Below, piece by piece: positions 45,561 through 58,186 of a DNA stretch of 64,000 nt. The position numbers and the translations under genes are program-made. Below the pieces are notes generated by a model. It was given only the letters and a program-made list of their open reading frames with translations. It did no database searches and was not told the origin of the DNA. Every line of letters begins with the position of its first letter. Within the stretch, counting starts at the first letter, position 1. This stretch comes from Panorpa germanica (lineage: Eukaryota > Arthropoda > Insecta > Mecoptera > Panorpidae), in NCBI GenBank assembly GCA_963678705.1, contig OY783209.1:14384001-14448000 (forward strand), in the 5' to 3' direction.

Positions 45561-46989
45561 AGTGGTTATTTGTTGTGGAATGTATTAATAACAGTTAGAA
45601 ACTTATTGAAAACACTATTTAAAATAGTAATAATTTATTTTGATAACTTGATACACGTGACTTTTTTGTTACTACTTTAGACTCTTTTGCTAAGTGGAAG
45701 AGAGCAACTCTAGGTTCTAGGTCTGATGTATTAACTGATGACTGTTCTGAAGCGCAACTGCCTGTATTTTGCCATGTCAGTAGCCAAAAAGGGTATTTAG
45801 TGTATTTGTCTACCGACAGTGAGAAACTTGCATTGATGTTGGACAAATTCAACTTAAGCCAGGAAAAATGGAATTGTTCTCATTAGACATTTACTCATAA
45901 AATCAATTGTGAATTCAAATAATATTATAGCATAAGATTTAAATATGTCCGAACTCAAATTATTTAATTTTTTGGGTTCAGTAGGTCTTTTTTAGTGTTA
46001 TCAGTTAGATAAGATCAACAGATGTCACATGTGCAAGAATCACTTGTTTTGGTTGCTGTGACGTCACAAGTTAGTTACACTTGCCAGAAGGGATGTTTCC
46101 CCTTCCCTTCATTGTATTATTTTTTACTTTAGTCATTAAATACATTTAAAATCTTTTTTTTTACGACAATCTTCAAGCAAGTAAGACCTACTCAACCTAT
46201 AAAATACAATTCAAATAACTATTATTGAAATACCGCGTGCTCAAAATATGTATTAATAAATACCACGCGCTTTCATAATATAAAATACAATCTTACTTGT
46301 TTGAACCTTTCTAATATCAAACTTAGTTATTAAAATTATTGTTGTTAATCTTGTTGTACCACATTAAATAAATTTGTTAAGTGTTAAATATCATTTGAAA
46401 ATCCATGTGTTGTGTTTATTATTAATTAAGTTGTCTCATTAATTAACAATGTTGTATTCTTCTTTGGAAGCAGGTACCTTGATTTGAACAACTCAGATGG
46501 GTTGTTTAGTTTTCTGATATTTAAACCTTTAAATGAAGAATATTGATGTTGTGGCATCAGACAGTCATGAAACAGGTCCGCTAGATACAAATATGACCAC
46601 GACACCTAGTCTCTATCTATAAAGTAATAAAATAAGGGTCTAAACGTTTTTAAACTATCAAACCTATCTCAATATAATGTTTCTAAGAGCGTTAATAAAA
46701 TCTTTATGCCAAGTAAAGCATGATAGTTAGAATGTTTTAGATATGAACAGAGTTATAGACATGAACATTTCTAGAACAATGTTCTAGAATTGTTTATAAA
46801 ACGCGAGTTTAGATTGATCTGTATTATCAGTTCACATTTCTATCAAAGCGTTACTGAGTAAAGAAATACACAAAAATCGTGTAAATGCTATAGTTTTGCA
46901 TATAAAAATGCATATATCCGTAAAAAAACTTCTTTAACGCTATTAAACTTCTGAAACGCTATAAAAACAGAACATATAATGGTTACTAC
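45561..46989. other. Unassigned AT-rich DNA
   Basis: No gene is supported. A possible 134-bp MITE lies at 46172-46305, with 15-bp near-inverted ends TTCAAGCAAGTAAGA and TCTTACTTGTTTGAA and an internal direct repeat around AAATACC(G/A)CG. The ORF on the minus strand at 45619-45852 shows no family features. Confidence 0.4.
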
Positions 46990-47376
46990 CAACACCTCCT
47001 AGATACAAGGCCTAACAGCGTTTCAGTCAATGGTATGTGACGTCATCACTAATAGTCATATGCTGCTGAGTTCTGCTATCGGTATAAGATAGTTTGTTTG
47101 AAAATGTTAGTATCATATTGGGTATTCAACAAAGTTTCCGGTTACAAATTATTAAGGACTATCATTTTTAAGTTATTAATTAGTTTGCAATTATTGAATT
47201 GTTTGTTTATGAATTGGTTTTTGTAAGGGTTTTATAATGAGTAATTAAAGAAGTAAAATACATCGAAAATTTAATTTTAAACTGAGTACCATTTCTAAAT
47301 CGTAACATTTCTACAAAAATTAAAATAAATAGACTAGTAACACACATATGCAAAAAAGGAAAATGGTATACCTTCC

Positions 47377-47378
<2 letters not shown>

Positions 47379-47452
<74 letters not shown>
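47379..47452. repeat. (TA)n microsatellite within the P element
   Basis: About 36 TA units between the end of the transposase gene and the left terminal repeat. Confidence 0.95.
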
Positions 47453-47459
<7 letters not shown>

Positions 47460-47565
47460 TAATAATAAAAATGTAATATATAAAAATATTAGCTTTATTT
47501 TTAATATATTTCTTTTAACAATATACGAGTGTATACAATAACAATACTTATATTTAGAACCATAT

Positions 47566-50319
47566 TTAGGTAGTTATAGTTTTCAATTTTCTTTTCTTAT
47601 ACTGTTTATTATTTTGTAAGTCGTCATTTTTACGAGATGATAAATTATTTAACATAATATTAGTTGAAACATGAATTAATAACTTGCATATATAATAGTT
47701 GTTATGACACTCGAGATCAAGAAGGTCTTCTAACAGCATTTCTTTTACTTCTAAAGTTTTGCATGTAACATCTATTATATATTTTCTCTGATTTTGGAGA
47801 GAGAAAAAATCTATATCCCGAGACAACTTTTCAACTATTAAATAATTGTACATAACTAACTCCACGATCTAGATTTTTTATTAAATTGTATGACTCGTGT
47901 AAAGAAATTGTCTTATCAATTGTTAAGATTTCTTTACACTTGCTACACTTAAATTTTTTTAAAACAGCATGACAACAATACCCCGCTAAATATGTAATTA
48001 CAGGTAATAATTCTTCTACATTGGCTATATCCATTTCGCTAATTACTACCGATTGCAATGGTGTCATTGCTTCATTAGTATCTTCAATATTATCTAGAAT
48101 ATTTTCTGGACATTGTAATGTTTGCACTGTCATTGCTCTATCTTTAATTATTAGTTCTAGTTTTAAATTTGATTGAAGACGTAATTTTTTTTCACACTCT
48201 AGAACTTGTCTCATGGAGATGTGATATTGAGACCCAGCTAATTGCCTATATTTTCCAAATCTATCTTCAAGTAAATCTGTTTGAATTTTACCTGGTAATA
48301 TATATGTAAATTTTAGTTCGTCTATGCAGTAACGACACAATTCTAACATTCCGTATGTAGTTTGTCTTAACGCATCGTGCGTTTGATTAGTAAAGCAACC
48401 ACTAGAAAAATTCATTTGTTGCCACGCGTCGAGCCAGTCAATAAATTTGTTTAAAAATATAAATTTCTGATCTGATTTTTCCTTTGTTAAAGGTGTCATG
48501 TAAATGTTACTTTTGTGTAAACCTTTGTTTACAGTTTTAACGTTCATAACATCCCACCATTTGCAAATGATTGAAATAAAAATTGACGTATCATTATAAT
48601 ACTCAATATTATGCAGACGTCCTTTTTCATTCAAACCTTGAACTACAAATTGGTTGAAAATTTTCAACACTAATTTCACATTTTGGCGCTCAAGATTTGA
48701 AGGTGCAATGCTCTTAAATGTTAACCCGTGTGCATAAGAAATGATTGCAGTATTTTCTATTTCATATAACTTTTTAAGAGCAGAAAATGATGCTGTTCTA
48801 CAATTATCACCTTTTTCAAAATCTGGAAAAAACATACACTGTCCAATATTTTTTTGATTTAACCAGTTATTTCTAATGTTTTTAAGAAAATGAACCGAAT
48901 CAATTAAATAGAAGAGTGGCCTACTAGCATCTTGGGGATGCTGATAATGAAAAGATGTTTTATTAGGAACAGCGAAACAACTCATAGCTTTTCTATTTAT
49001 TGCATTGTTATCTGAAACAACACAAATGACTTTGAATCCCGCCTTTTCTAACCCTAATATAAGCTTTTTTATCAAATTGTATAAAGTTACATAATTTATT
49101 GTTTTAATTGGTACAATATGAACAACATCTTTAAATTGTGATAATAAACTGGAAACCATAAAAACAAAGGCACTTGTAGCCGCAGTATTTGAATCAAATG
49201 ATGCACCAACAATAGATCCACCCTTATAGTCAAAAAATGGTTTAATGTGTATCTCATCAATCATTAGTGTAACTGTTTTTTCAAAATCTTGAAGATAGCT
49301 TACTCTGTTACTAGCGTACATCAAAAAAAATTTATCATTAGTTTCTAACTGCGGATTTACATGTAAATCATTGCATACTTTCTTCAATGTGTTAGGATGC
49401 GGAAATATAAAATATCCACTTTGTCTTAAAAACTTGTAGGCATGTGGTGAAATTGTATTTAATAAAGAAGCAAATACTAATAACTCAGGGGAATATCTAA
49501 AATTATTTGTAGGACATATGCATAATTCTATTTGCCCCCTTAAGAAATGTAAAATATTTTCATTTTTGTTTTATTTTCTTAATTAATGTACTCTTTATAA
49601 AAACCGATAATGCCAAATGTTTATCTATTGTAATAGAATATTGAATAAAGGGTTCAGGTTCAACAGTCAAATAAAAAATGCAAATAAGCTCTTTATCTGG
49701 CAAATACTGATGTGACCAGCTTTCAGAAACACCGTATTTTCTAATACAATCCAGAAGGTTGTTTATATTATTAATTCTACGATCGGTATTATAGGCATTC
49801 GCTGAATTTATACTGTTTATGATCGCTGAATTCAATAATCTAGTTTCTCTTTCTTCGGCTTTTGAATCGGGAGATACTCTATTTGTTGAAGGGCCCGGTG
49901 AGGTGTTGCTTGAGGAGCAATATGCAACACTTTTGGGGTAATTTGAAAATACGGAAGGAATAGTTCCTTTTTTTAGTCTTTTGACTTTAAGAGTTGCTGA
50001 AACTAGAACACCAGTTTTGTTGTCATACGCTTTCGATTCTGTTTCAATATCGTCACTTTTGAAATGAAGTTCGCAGACCTGTAAACAGTTTAATATAATA
50101 GTCTTGTGATGGTCGGTATATTTGTCTAATTAATCTTTCACGCATACGTTCTCATTATCTACTTACTTTGGATTTATTCGACGGAACAAACGCCTTTCGC
50201 TGAATAGCAGAACACCATTTCATTTTTAAGCATTCGTCTTTAGAGAAGCCAAATACAGATACTTTTGGACCCGTAGGATAGTTACCCTTACAAAGTGGAA
50301 CGCAGCATCTACTTAGCAT
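47566..50319 (-). pseudogene. THAP9/P-element-like transposase
   Basis: The THAP zinc finger opens at 50319: CCVPLCKGN, then GPKVSVFGFSKDE and KWCSAIQRK, ending at a GTAAGT splice donor near 50160. The next exon resumes with VCELHF and GTIPSVFSNYP (the AVPTIF-like box), then a coil region to about 49563. The catalytic part follows in the frame of 47831-49387: TLMIDEIHIKP (first Asp), VICVVSDNNA, LIDSVHFLKNIRNNWLN and the long insertion domain typical of P transposases, ending with CSKCKEI. A frameshift at an A-run near 49560 and another near 47860 break it. The missing intron and indels leave activity unlikely. It would excise and integrate the element. Confidence 0.85.
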
Positions 50320-51473
50320 TTTGTTGTTTAATAATTTATACTTTAAGAAGTCACTCACTCGACAAACTGGTTACTAATTGTGGAATATTTTAATTAGTTT
50401 TATATATTACACACTTAGCTAAAATTCTACACACGTAATGATCAGTAAAACATTTACAGCACATACACCATACAAGGTTTTCATACACAACACTAATTTT
50501 TAGATTAAAACAGTTTAATGTTTAAACAAAATATAAACAAAAAAAACACAAACACAGTTACTATAAATACACCCTCTTAAGACTAATTATTTATATTTTT
50601 AATTAATTATATATTTTATACGATTTTTTTAACTGAAATAACATGGAAGTAAATGCAATACGTAATGCACAGAGAGATACTAAATTGTACTAAATCAATA
50701 CCCTTAAAATACATTTCAAGTATATTTAGGTAGAATTGGGTAAAACATCTGGTGTTCAGATGACGACAAGTGATGACGTTACAAAATCGCAGTTAGGCCT
50801 TGTATTCTAGGAGGTGTTGTTACTACACAAGAGAAAATATTACTTTTCTGTATTTGGTGAAATCGACGGCAATAATGTTTTAGAAATTGTTTTAAATAGA
50901 CAAACAGCCATATTTCTTCATAATATGTATTACAGCTGGAACTATTTTTTATTTTTTTTATCCGTTTTTAAGTAGAAATAAATTGTCTGTAATCTGTGAA
51001 GAAATATTTTGGTAATTATTCGATATAGCTGCCACTTTTGTTTTTCACTTTGTAAAAAAACTACTGCATTTTTCTATGTTTTATTATGCTTATTGTATTC
51101 TCAAAACATGTCAAAATCACTACGTAATATTTCTTTTACCACTTTTTATTAAGAAATAGAAGATATTAAGGGTTAAAGTTGACCAAAAAATGTGATATTT
51201 GACAACATTTTACACATAATTTCGTTAATATTGGCCAGTGTAATACTTACTTCCCAAGATTCAAACCAACTATAAATATATATGATGTGTTTGAATATAT
51301 GATAAAATAAATTTACAAATGGTTTAAATATGTGATTTCAAATATTCAAAAAGGCGCGGTGCTTTTAAATACTTAATTTTACATGTTTCTAATTTAGTAA
51401 TTATATAGATGTGGGGTTTACACTAGTTCGATAAAAAGATATAAATAAAGATAAAGATAAAAATAGCACATGT

Positions 51474-51545
51474 GGTGGGAGTAGAAAGAAGGGAGGGATG
51501 AGAGGGTGGGGAGGAGATGGATGGGAGGAAGGGGGGGGGGCTTAA
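51474..51545 (+). repeat. Polypurine GA-rich tract
   Basis: About 70 bp almost free of pyrimidines, ending in a run of ten G. It lies just 5' of the LINE fragment and could form G-rich secondary structure. Confidence 0.7.
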
Positions 51546-51563
51546 AAAAGAGAAAGGAATGGA

Positions 51564-51839
51564 ATGGCGATCGAGGGGGCAGAAATCAGAAGAGAAGGAG
51601 GCGCAAGTGTGGAAGATGAGCTAAGGAGAAGGGACAAAGAGATACAGCAACAGGAAAGAATGGAAAAAATCGAGAAGAGCAATTACAACACAAGATATAA
51701 AAGGATTTGTGAGAGAGAGATACCACATCACTTAAGAGAAAAAAAAGACAAAAACATGAGAAGGATTGCCAGACTTAGATTGGGAAACGAGGAGAAAGGA
51801 TTCCTATATACATTCAAACTTAAAACTAAACTTTATTAA
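51564..51839 (+). pseudogene. LINE ORF2 C-terminal fragment
   Basis: 91 residues, mostly charged helix (ELRRRDKEIQQQERMEKIEK), then YNTRYKRICEREIPHHL and MRRIARLRLGNEEKG. The RRIARLRLGNE block is the signature preceding the C-terminal Cys/His motif of many insect LINE ORF2 proteins. The cysteine motif itself is missing. It lies wholly inside the foldback element. Confidence 0.5.
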
Positions 51840-52113
51840 TTTATTAAAACTTAAAATTATTCTAGACTTGTACTACTTCCAAAAGTGCTTTCTACCACAT
51901 AAATGTGGTGACATAACCTCAATTTTGAAATTTCAACTTTAACCCTCAATATCTTCTATTTCTTAATAAAAAGTGGTAAAAAAAATATTACGTAGTGATT
52001 TTGACATGTTTTGAAAATACAATAAGCATAATAAAACATAAAAAAATGCAGTAGTTTTTTTACAAAGTGAAAAACAAAAGTGGCAGCTATACCGAATAAT
52101 TACCAATATTTTT

Positions 52114-52956
52114 ATAGCAACATGTTCCAATTTAAAAAATCTATTTTTGTACTATTATGATAATTTAAATTAGGTCGGACTCCATTTTCTAAAGTAACAA
52201 GTTTATTTTTAACTTACTTTTTGAAATTAAATAACTAATTACATAATAACAACTTGCATTTACAGACCAAATTTGCAATTTTTTATATAAATTTTTATGT
52301 ATAAGTTGTATAATTACTATATTCATTTTATTTAGATAATTAATTTAAAAAAACCGCTTCTATGTTCGACTGGCGACACTTTGGAAATACCGATTGTCAT
52401 CCAGTAATTATCATAAGTAAGTCAAAGCAGTCACATTTTTCAACTCGAAACTGTGAGGACATAACAGATCATTTTAAGTCTGTTTCACGGCTGTTTGGCA
52501 TAATATACCAATTGAATTTGTTTTCTGAAAGAAACGTGTAGTATGTTAACTATCAGAACAAGAAGCTATCAACTTTAAATAAAATAGACAATGATGATAA
52601 ACCAGTTTATGACAGTAAATAATAATATATACATATACAGTGAAAGTGTATGTAAATATTGAAAATATATACGGACGTATTGGTTAAAAACAAATAGATT
52701 GAACAGTTTTATAACATATTTGTCCTGTTTAGATTGTGCAGGCCACACCGAAAATTACTGTGAATAATAAATTTTAATATAACGCAGTTAAATAATAAAA
52801 TATAAAATACGAAAGTTAGAAAATAAATTTGTGAACAAATAAAATTAAAAATAAATACAGTGCTTTTAAAAATTAATGGTTTTGGTATGTTATATATCTT
52901 ATCGAAGATATATAGAACTACAATTCCACTACGGGTATTTTTTTAACAATATTAAG
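52114..52956. other. AT-rich sequence upstream of the host exon
   Basis: No ORF or mobile-element signature is recognised. Given the signal-peptide exon that follows on the plus strand, part of this stretch may be host promoter, 5' UTR or intron. I see no motif strong enough to call. Confidence 0.4.
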
Positions 52957-53163
52957 ATGAATTCTTTTGTGAATTTTATAATATTAGTCACCTGTTGTGT
53001 AAATAAGTGCTATTCACAAAATTTTGCTTCGCCATGTCCATCTATATTCAACTATGCTTATGAAAACTCGCAGTGGGTAGGACTTATGGACCTTCCAGGA
53101 CCTCGTATAGGTCAATCACTTTATTTGAGAGTAGAGCTTTCTTTAGCTGCACAAGTTCCAACA
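52957..53163 (+). CDS. Host exon: signal peptide plus start of a GD-type N-terminal domain
   Basis: The ATG at 52957 opens a classic signal peptide (MNSFVNFIILVTCCVNKCYS), followed by SPCPSIFNYAYENSQWVGLM and LYLRVELSLAAQVPT. This CP-x-F-x-Y, W-x-G, L-x-V-x-LSL pattern matches the N-terminal (GD_N) domain of gastrulation-defective-like secreted serine proteases of insects. The exon ends at ACA|GTAAGT (53164), a good splice donor. An in-frame ATG exists at 52876, but the signal peptide favours 52957. The remaining exons, including the protease domain, are not visible downstream before transposons begin; they may lie beyond the window or be lost. Confidence 0.65.
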
Positions 53164-53979
53164 GTAAGTTTTATAAAATATTTTCATCATAGTTCTTAAA
53201 GAAATATATACTATGTTAGAAATCTATAAGTATATAGTTTGGAATGCTACAGAAAACATTTCCTTTGTTCAGATAACACAGACCTGGAGGTTCAAATGTC
53301 TTCGACTAAAATTATGTATTAAAATATTTCATTTGAAGTGGATTCGACCACACTTCATCCATTTAGTATATGAACGTTCTTCATTTGAGCCATTTTATTA
53401 GGTAGTTTATGCTCAATTGTAATCGAAGAAAATCCACCACTAACCTGCTCATAGACGTTAAAAATCCACTTGAATGTTGTCAACCAACTTGGTCATCTAC
53501 AGCGCCCATAAGGGTTAGATGTTATTTGTCTTTGAAATTCTTGTTATGTTATATATGTGGAAATGAAAGAACTATCCCACACAGCTGATGTGGAAACAAG
53601 AGTACTCTTATGTGGATTAAGGCAAATGTAGATTCAGTTAAAATTTAACTATGTAATATTTTAGCCTCTTGTCAAGATGTTGAAGAATTACATAATTTGT
53701 TTAATACATTTATTTAATAAAATAATAACGATGATAATATTACAATATGGTTACAATATAAACGTTGGTATTTACTTTACAAATACAGAACAATGAATAA
53801 ACAAACTATCTTAAAGTTTAGTATACTAAGTCTTACATTAGTTTTTAGCTAGATTTACCTAGTCAATTTCGGTAAGCACATTCCTTCTCCTATTCATTTA
53901 GTGGTTTAACGTTTCACACTTTATAATTGCTTTAACCTGTAACTCAGTTTCCGTTCACAATATACACTTAGTAATCACA
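53164..53979. other. Probable intron or unassigned DNA after the host exon
   Basis: Starts with the GTAAGT donor of the preceding exon. Short open stretches (53213-53401) show no convincing continuation of the GD-like domain. No mobile-element end is recognised before the gypsy remnant. Confidence 0.4.
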
Positions 53980-55700
53980 TTATTTTACGACTTTTCTAGT
54001 TCGGGTGTTGAGGTTATGATTACTTTGTATGCTCAATTTGTTTTTATACGTCGCCTTTAGTTTCACTAGCATCTGAAACACTGTCCATGGATTCATATGA
54101 TCTGCACTTGAATTTGTATTATACGAACCTTCCCCTTCCCCGATACGTCTTACCCTATACCGCTCATTTGGGTCAACTTTCGTAATCTGATACGGTTCTG
54201 AATATTTGTTGTATAATTTTAATCCAGTACCAAACTGAGTTCCTTTTATGGCGACGATGTCTCCAACTTTACATGTCATAGCTTCTTTTTCAATTGAATA
54301 TCTTACGATTCTCTTCCTATGTTTTTGATATTTGTTTCTTTACGTTAATACGTAACTCTTGCAAGCCGTCATCACGCATTTCTCGATAAACTTCTTCTAA
54401 CTGCTGATAAATATGCATTTCATCTTCTGTTTTCATTGTCACACCTGTGAACAACTTAAAGGGTGTGGTATTTATGCGCGGATAAGTTTTGTTAAATCCT
54501 TGTTGTACTTGTCACACGTATTCATATCATTTGAGTGATTTGTTCAAAGAAAGCTTGGCCAACACTGGTATAACAGTCCCGATTACGCGTACCTTGACAC
54601 GTTAAATATTTCTAGTCTTGCAATAATCTTTAAATTCTTCTGAAGTAAATGATGTTCCTCTGTCACTTACAGTACGATATGGATCGCGAAATACTTTAGA
54701 CTGGGTTTTCAGTCTTGTAATGACTTCAGTACTGGCCTATGACTTGACCGGATAGAGCCATACAAACTTCGTAAAGCCGTCCACAACTACCAGTATGTGT
54801 ATATATTGCTTGCTCGTAACCTGTAGAGGTACGTGGTCTACATGATCTACGTGTATGTTTGGAATGGTACTTCATATTTTTTAATAAGATGTAACAACCC
54901 TTCTTGCTTTCTCATTTTTCGGTCTGCTACTATGCACGCTATGCAGATTTCAATATGCCTAGTTATTTTCTTGTCCACGTTCCGAAGATAGTAATCGGCA
55001 TCAATTGATTCTTTTGTTTTCTCTAGCTTATAATGACCAATATCTTTTCTTATAATATTTTCAAATAATAATATAATGATAGACTTCGGTATTACGATTC
55101 GTCTTCTGTCTGTACCTGGATCTTCATAATAAATCAATTCATTTACTATAACGTAGTTGTCATACTTTTGCGTTTTTAACAGGGTCTTAACCAATTGTAA
55201 TTTCTCGTCCTGTTGCTGAGCTGCTATCATTCGGTTTAGTAGGTTGTCTACTGTCATTACGACGTTCCTACTTAATGCATCGACGTGCATCATTATTATT
55301 CTTCCTTGTACGCTATTCAATTGTGTAATTAAACTCACTTAATAACAATATCCTCCTTGCCACTCTGTCGACAAATCACGTTTATTTATAGTCATTTGGA
55401 AAGCGGCTCAATCCGTAATAGTTTTAAATTTTAAACCTAACTTTAAACCTCTAATAACATTTAATGATTAAATCATTGCTAGAATTTCTAATTCATAGCT
55501 ACTATAATTCTGTTCATGCTGATTGAGTTTTTTACTCATGTAATAAACTAAATGTAATTTATTGTTAAAGTATTTTTGAAACAAAATTCCGCCGTAATCC
55601 CACTTGCTAGCGTCATAATGAAATTCTGATTCGGCTTCATGTCTGTATATCGATAACACTTGGTTTTCACACAGATTTTGCTTCAACATCTGCATTAATG
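53980..55700 (-). pseudogene. Gypsy retrotransposon relic 1 (RNase H to integrase C-terminus)
   Basis: From right to left on the minus strand: an RNase H segment (FHYDASKWDYGGILFQ, YSSYELEILAMI; 55468-55695), the end of RNase H (MMHVDALSRN), the integrase zinc-binding region (GHYKLEKTKESIDADYYLRN, CIACIVADRK; 54847-55338), a broken integrase core (GTSFTSEEFKDYC near 54660), and the integrase C-terminus (KVGDIVAIKGTQFGTGLKL; 53980-54279). The order is pol of a Ty3/gypsy element. No LTRs, gag or upstream RT are seen; a TA microsatellite bounds it on the right. Confidence 0.8.
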
Positions 55701-55781
<81 letters not shown>

Positions 55782-55790
55782 AATATATAC
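55697..55790. repeat. (TA)n microsatellite
   Basis: A long TA tract with a few interruptions at the right edge of gypsy relic 1. Confidence 0.95.
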
Positions 55791-56884
55791 CGTTAGCTCA
55801 CCTGACCAGAATGCAAATGTAATATCTCTGGACCTCAGGTTAGTGTTACCAAATAATATATAAGTTATAAAATAATATAATTTCTTTCCATCTTTGTTGA
55901 CAACGAAGAAAATTTTCACTAAAATTTTCACTCATCTACACTTAGGTAATTAAAACTAAATCTGAATTTTACAATATTATATTAAACTACATAAAATTTT
56001 GTCTGCCTTATTTCTATTTTTATGTAGGTACTTGTATAAGTTTTGTGATATGAAAGAGATTTGACACTGTTTTTTTATGACCTGTATTAATTTTATATAT
56101 CGAATTTGATATCTTTTCAATAATATTAAATGGACCAACCTTCAGCTCATCTAATTTATTTCTATTTAGTTTCTTTTCATTTTTTACATATACTATATCC
56201 GCTAAAATTAATTAATTGAGTTCTATTTTTATTAAATTTTTTTTTATTGTAGCTATGTGATTCAATTTAATTTTCAAATCCTATTTCTCTTAATTTTACT
56301 CAACTTGTGTTTTATATCTTTTTAGTTCATACGGCAAAAAGGAAACCATTGTACCATCCAAGAAGTATTTTGGTGCAAATTTAGTAACTGTATGTTCTGT
56401 ATTATTATATTTATCTACACAGTTATGAGCAATAGTCGTCCATGCGCTATTTTATCAAGTTTTTCGTTTGCCTTACATCTTATTTTGTTTACTAGCATTT
56501 AATCAAGTATTTCATTTAAGTAGTTAGAAAACAAAACACAGTGAAAATAATTGGTATAGATTTGACATTTAAAAATGTTTTGAATTCTTTTAAGTTGATT
56601 CCCGAATAATAAAGGGTGAGAAGCAATCAAATTGTACCAGAATCTATTACAATATTGATTAGTTTAACAAAATCATTTGTGCAGCACTTTGTGTTTTAGA
56701 GGTAACAATATGAGTATATCGTGTGAAGTGGTCCACTAAAAGCTGTAAATATCTTTTCGTCAATCGTGAGCCTTCAAAATCTCTAATCGTGTCTATCGAG
56801 ACTATTTCAAAAAGTTTTGTGGCAGGACCTAAATGTGACATTAGATTATTATAATGTTCCAACTGTTTGAATCTATTCTTATAT

Positions 56885-57925
56885 TCTTATATGTTTATAT
56901 GTTTGGTACTGAATTTTGTATGGCAGCGCGAAAACGGCTCCATCAATGTTTTTGAAAATTTCCTATTTCGTAGAGAAAAAAATTCTCAGACTTTTGGCGT
57001 CCCCAGATTTTTCCCTGAATTTCCTGGAAACCCGTAATTTTGGAAAAACTGGAAAAAAATTGAGCCCTTTTTTGCTGTATCACTTTTAATTCGTAAAAGA
57101 TAGAAAGTTGAAATTTTGCATGTGTATTAAGGTATTCAAAGCTGACATTTCTCAGAAATTAAAAATTCAAAAATTAACAAAGGGGGGGTTGAAGAAATTC
57201 GGGGGCCCGGTAGGGAACTTTGGAGAAAGTTTATATTCTGGATTTTAGAATAATTAAGTATAGTATTAATAAAAAAAAATTCAAAATTTCAAAATTTTAT
57301 TTGGGGGCACGGGGGCAGTATTTCCCGAGAGTAAAAATTGTGCTAGAAAGTTGAAATTTTGCTGGAAAGTCGTAAAAGATAGAAAGTTGAAATTTTGCAT
57401 GTGTATAAGGTGTTCAATGCTGATATTTCTCAAAAATTAGAAACTCAAAAATTGAAAAAGGGGAGGTTAAAGAAATTCGGGGGCCCGGTAGGGAACTTTG
57501 CAGAAAATTCATTTTCTGGATTCTAGAATAATTAAGTATATTATTAATAAAAAAAAAAATCAAAATTTTAAAATTTTATTGGGGGGCACTGGGGGGCAGT
57601 ATTTGCCGAGAGTAAAAATTGTGCTAGAAAGTTGAAATTTTGTATATAGGCTAACCTTGGCAACTTATTTACGAATCGAAAAAAAAATCCCAAATTTTGA
57701 AAAAAAGTTGTTCAAATAACGCATAAATTGAAAATATTTTTTATTTTGATATAAAAAATGTATTTTCTTAGTCAGTTTGTATGAAAAATTAATTGTTATT
57801 AAATGTTAAATCAATATAGGACGAGTTTAATTATTATTTCAATTTGAAAATGGAATTAAATTTTGACTTGAAATTCAAGCCACTCACAAAAAACAAACGT
57901 CGCTTGCGACGAGGGTAAAAGCTAG
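56885..57925 (+). mobile_element. Second-family Helitron, copy E, with internal duplication
   Basis: Begins TCTTATATGTTTATA and ends with a perfect hairpin CGTCGC TT GCGACG, then GAGGGTAAAAGCTAG and T. It is the longer sibling of copy D; the extra length is a tandem duplication of about 280 bp (about 57085-57365 and 57366-57645) that includes the AAGAAATTCGGGGGCCCGG segment. It is inserted in gypsy relic 2. Confidence 0.8.
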
Positions 57926-58186
57926 TTAGATTATATTTATTTAGTCCTCTCGTTTTATTTTCGATACATATCTCACAATTTTACAATGTCTTTTAATATT
58001 TAATATGCACTTATTTTGTTTTGCATTATTTTACACCTAAACGGCATATATTTTTCTTATTATAATTTTTATATTATTTTTATATATTATATGTTTTTAT
58101 ATTAATTATTATATTTTTATTATTTAATTTTATATATTTTCATATACAATTTTAATATAAGTTTATAATAAGTTTTTTGTCGAAAT
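57926..58186. other. Low-complexity AT-rich stretch
   Basis: TTTTTATATTATT-type sequence between Helitron E and the gypsy RNase H remnant. No feature recognised. Confidence 0.5.

Larger units (their letters stand above)
46990..50819 (-). mobile_element. P-superfamily DNA transposon
   Basis: 3.8 kb with terminal inverted repeats CAACACCTCCTAG, continuing about 30 bp as ATACAAGGCCTAAC(A/T)GCG with one indel. It is flanked by the direct repeat TTACTAC at 46983-46989 and 50820-50826 (P elements make 8-bp duplications; one base may have changed). It encodes a THAP-domain transposase on the minus strand and includes a (TA)n tract near its left end. Confidence 0.85.
51002..52113. mobile_element. 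Foldback element with 180-bp terminal inverted repeats
   Basis: 51002-51182 is the inverted complement of 51933-52113 at high identity (for example TCAAAATCACTACGTAATAT in one arm). Between the arms lie a purine-rich tract (51474-51545) and a LINE-derived ORF. No transposase is visible and no clear target duplication could be read. It is probably a non-autonomous DNA transposon that captured, or was invaded by, a LINE fragment. Confidence 0.75.

Noticed and set aside
53213..53401. A possible second exon of the GD-like gene.
   Set aside because: The translation does not match the continuation of the domain and no good acceptor site was seen.
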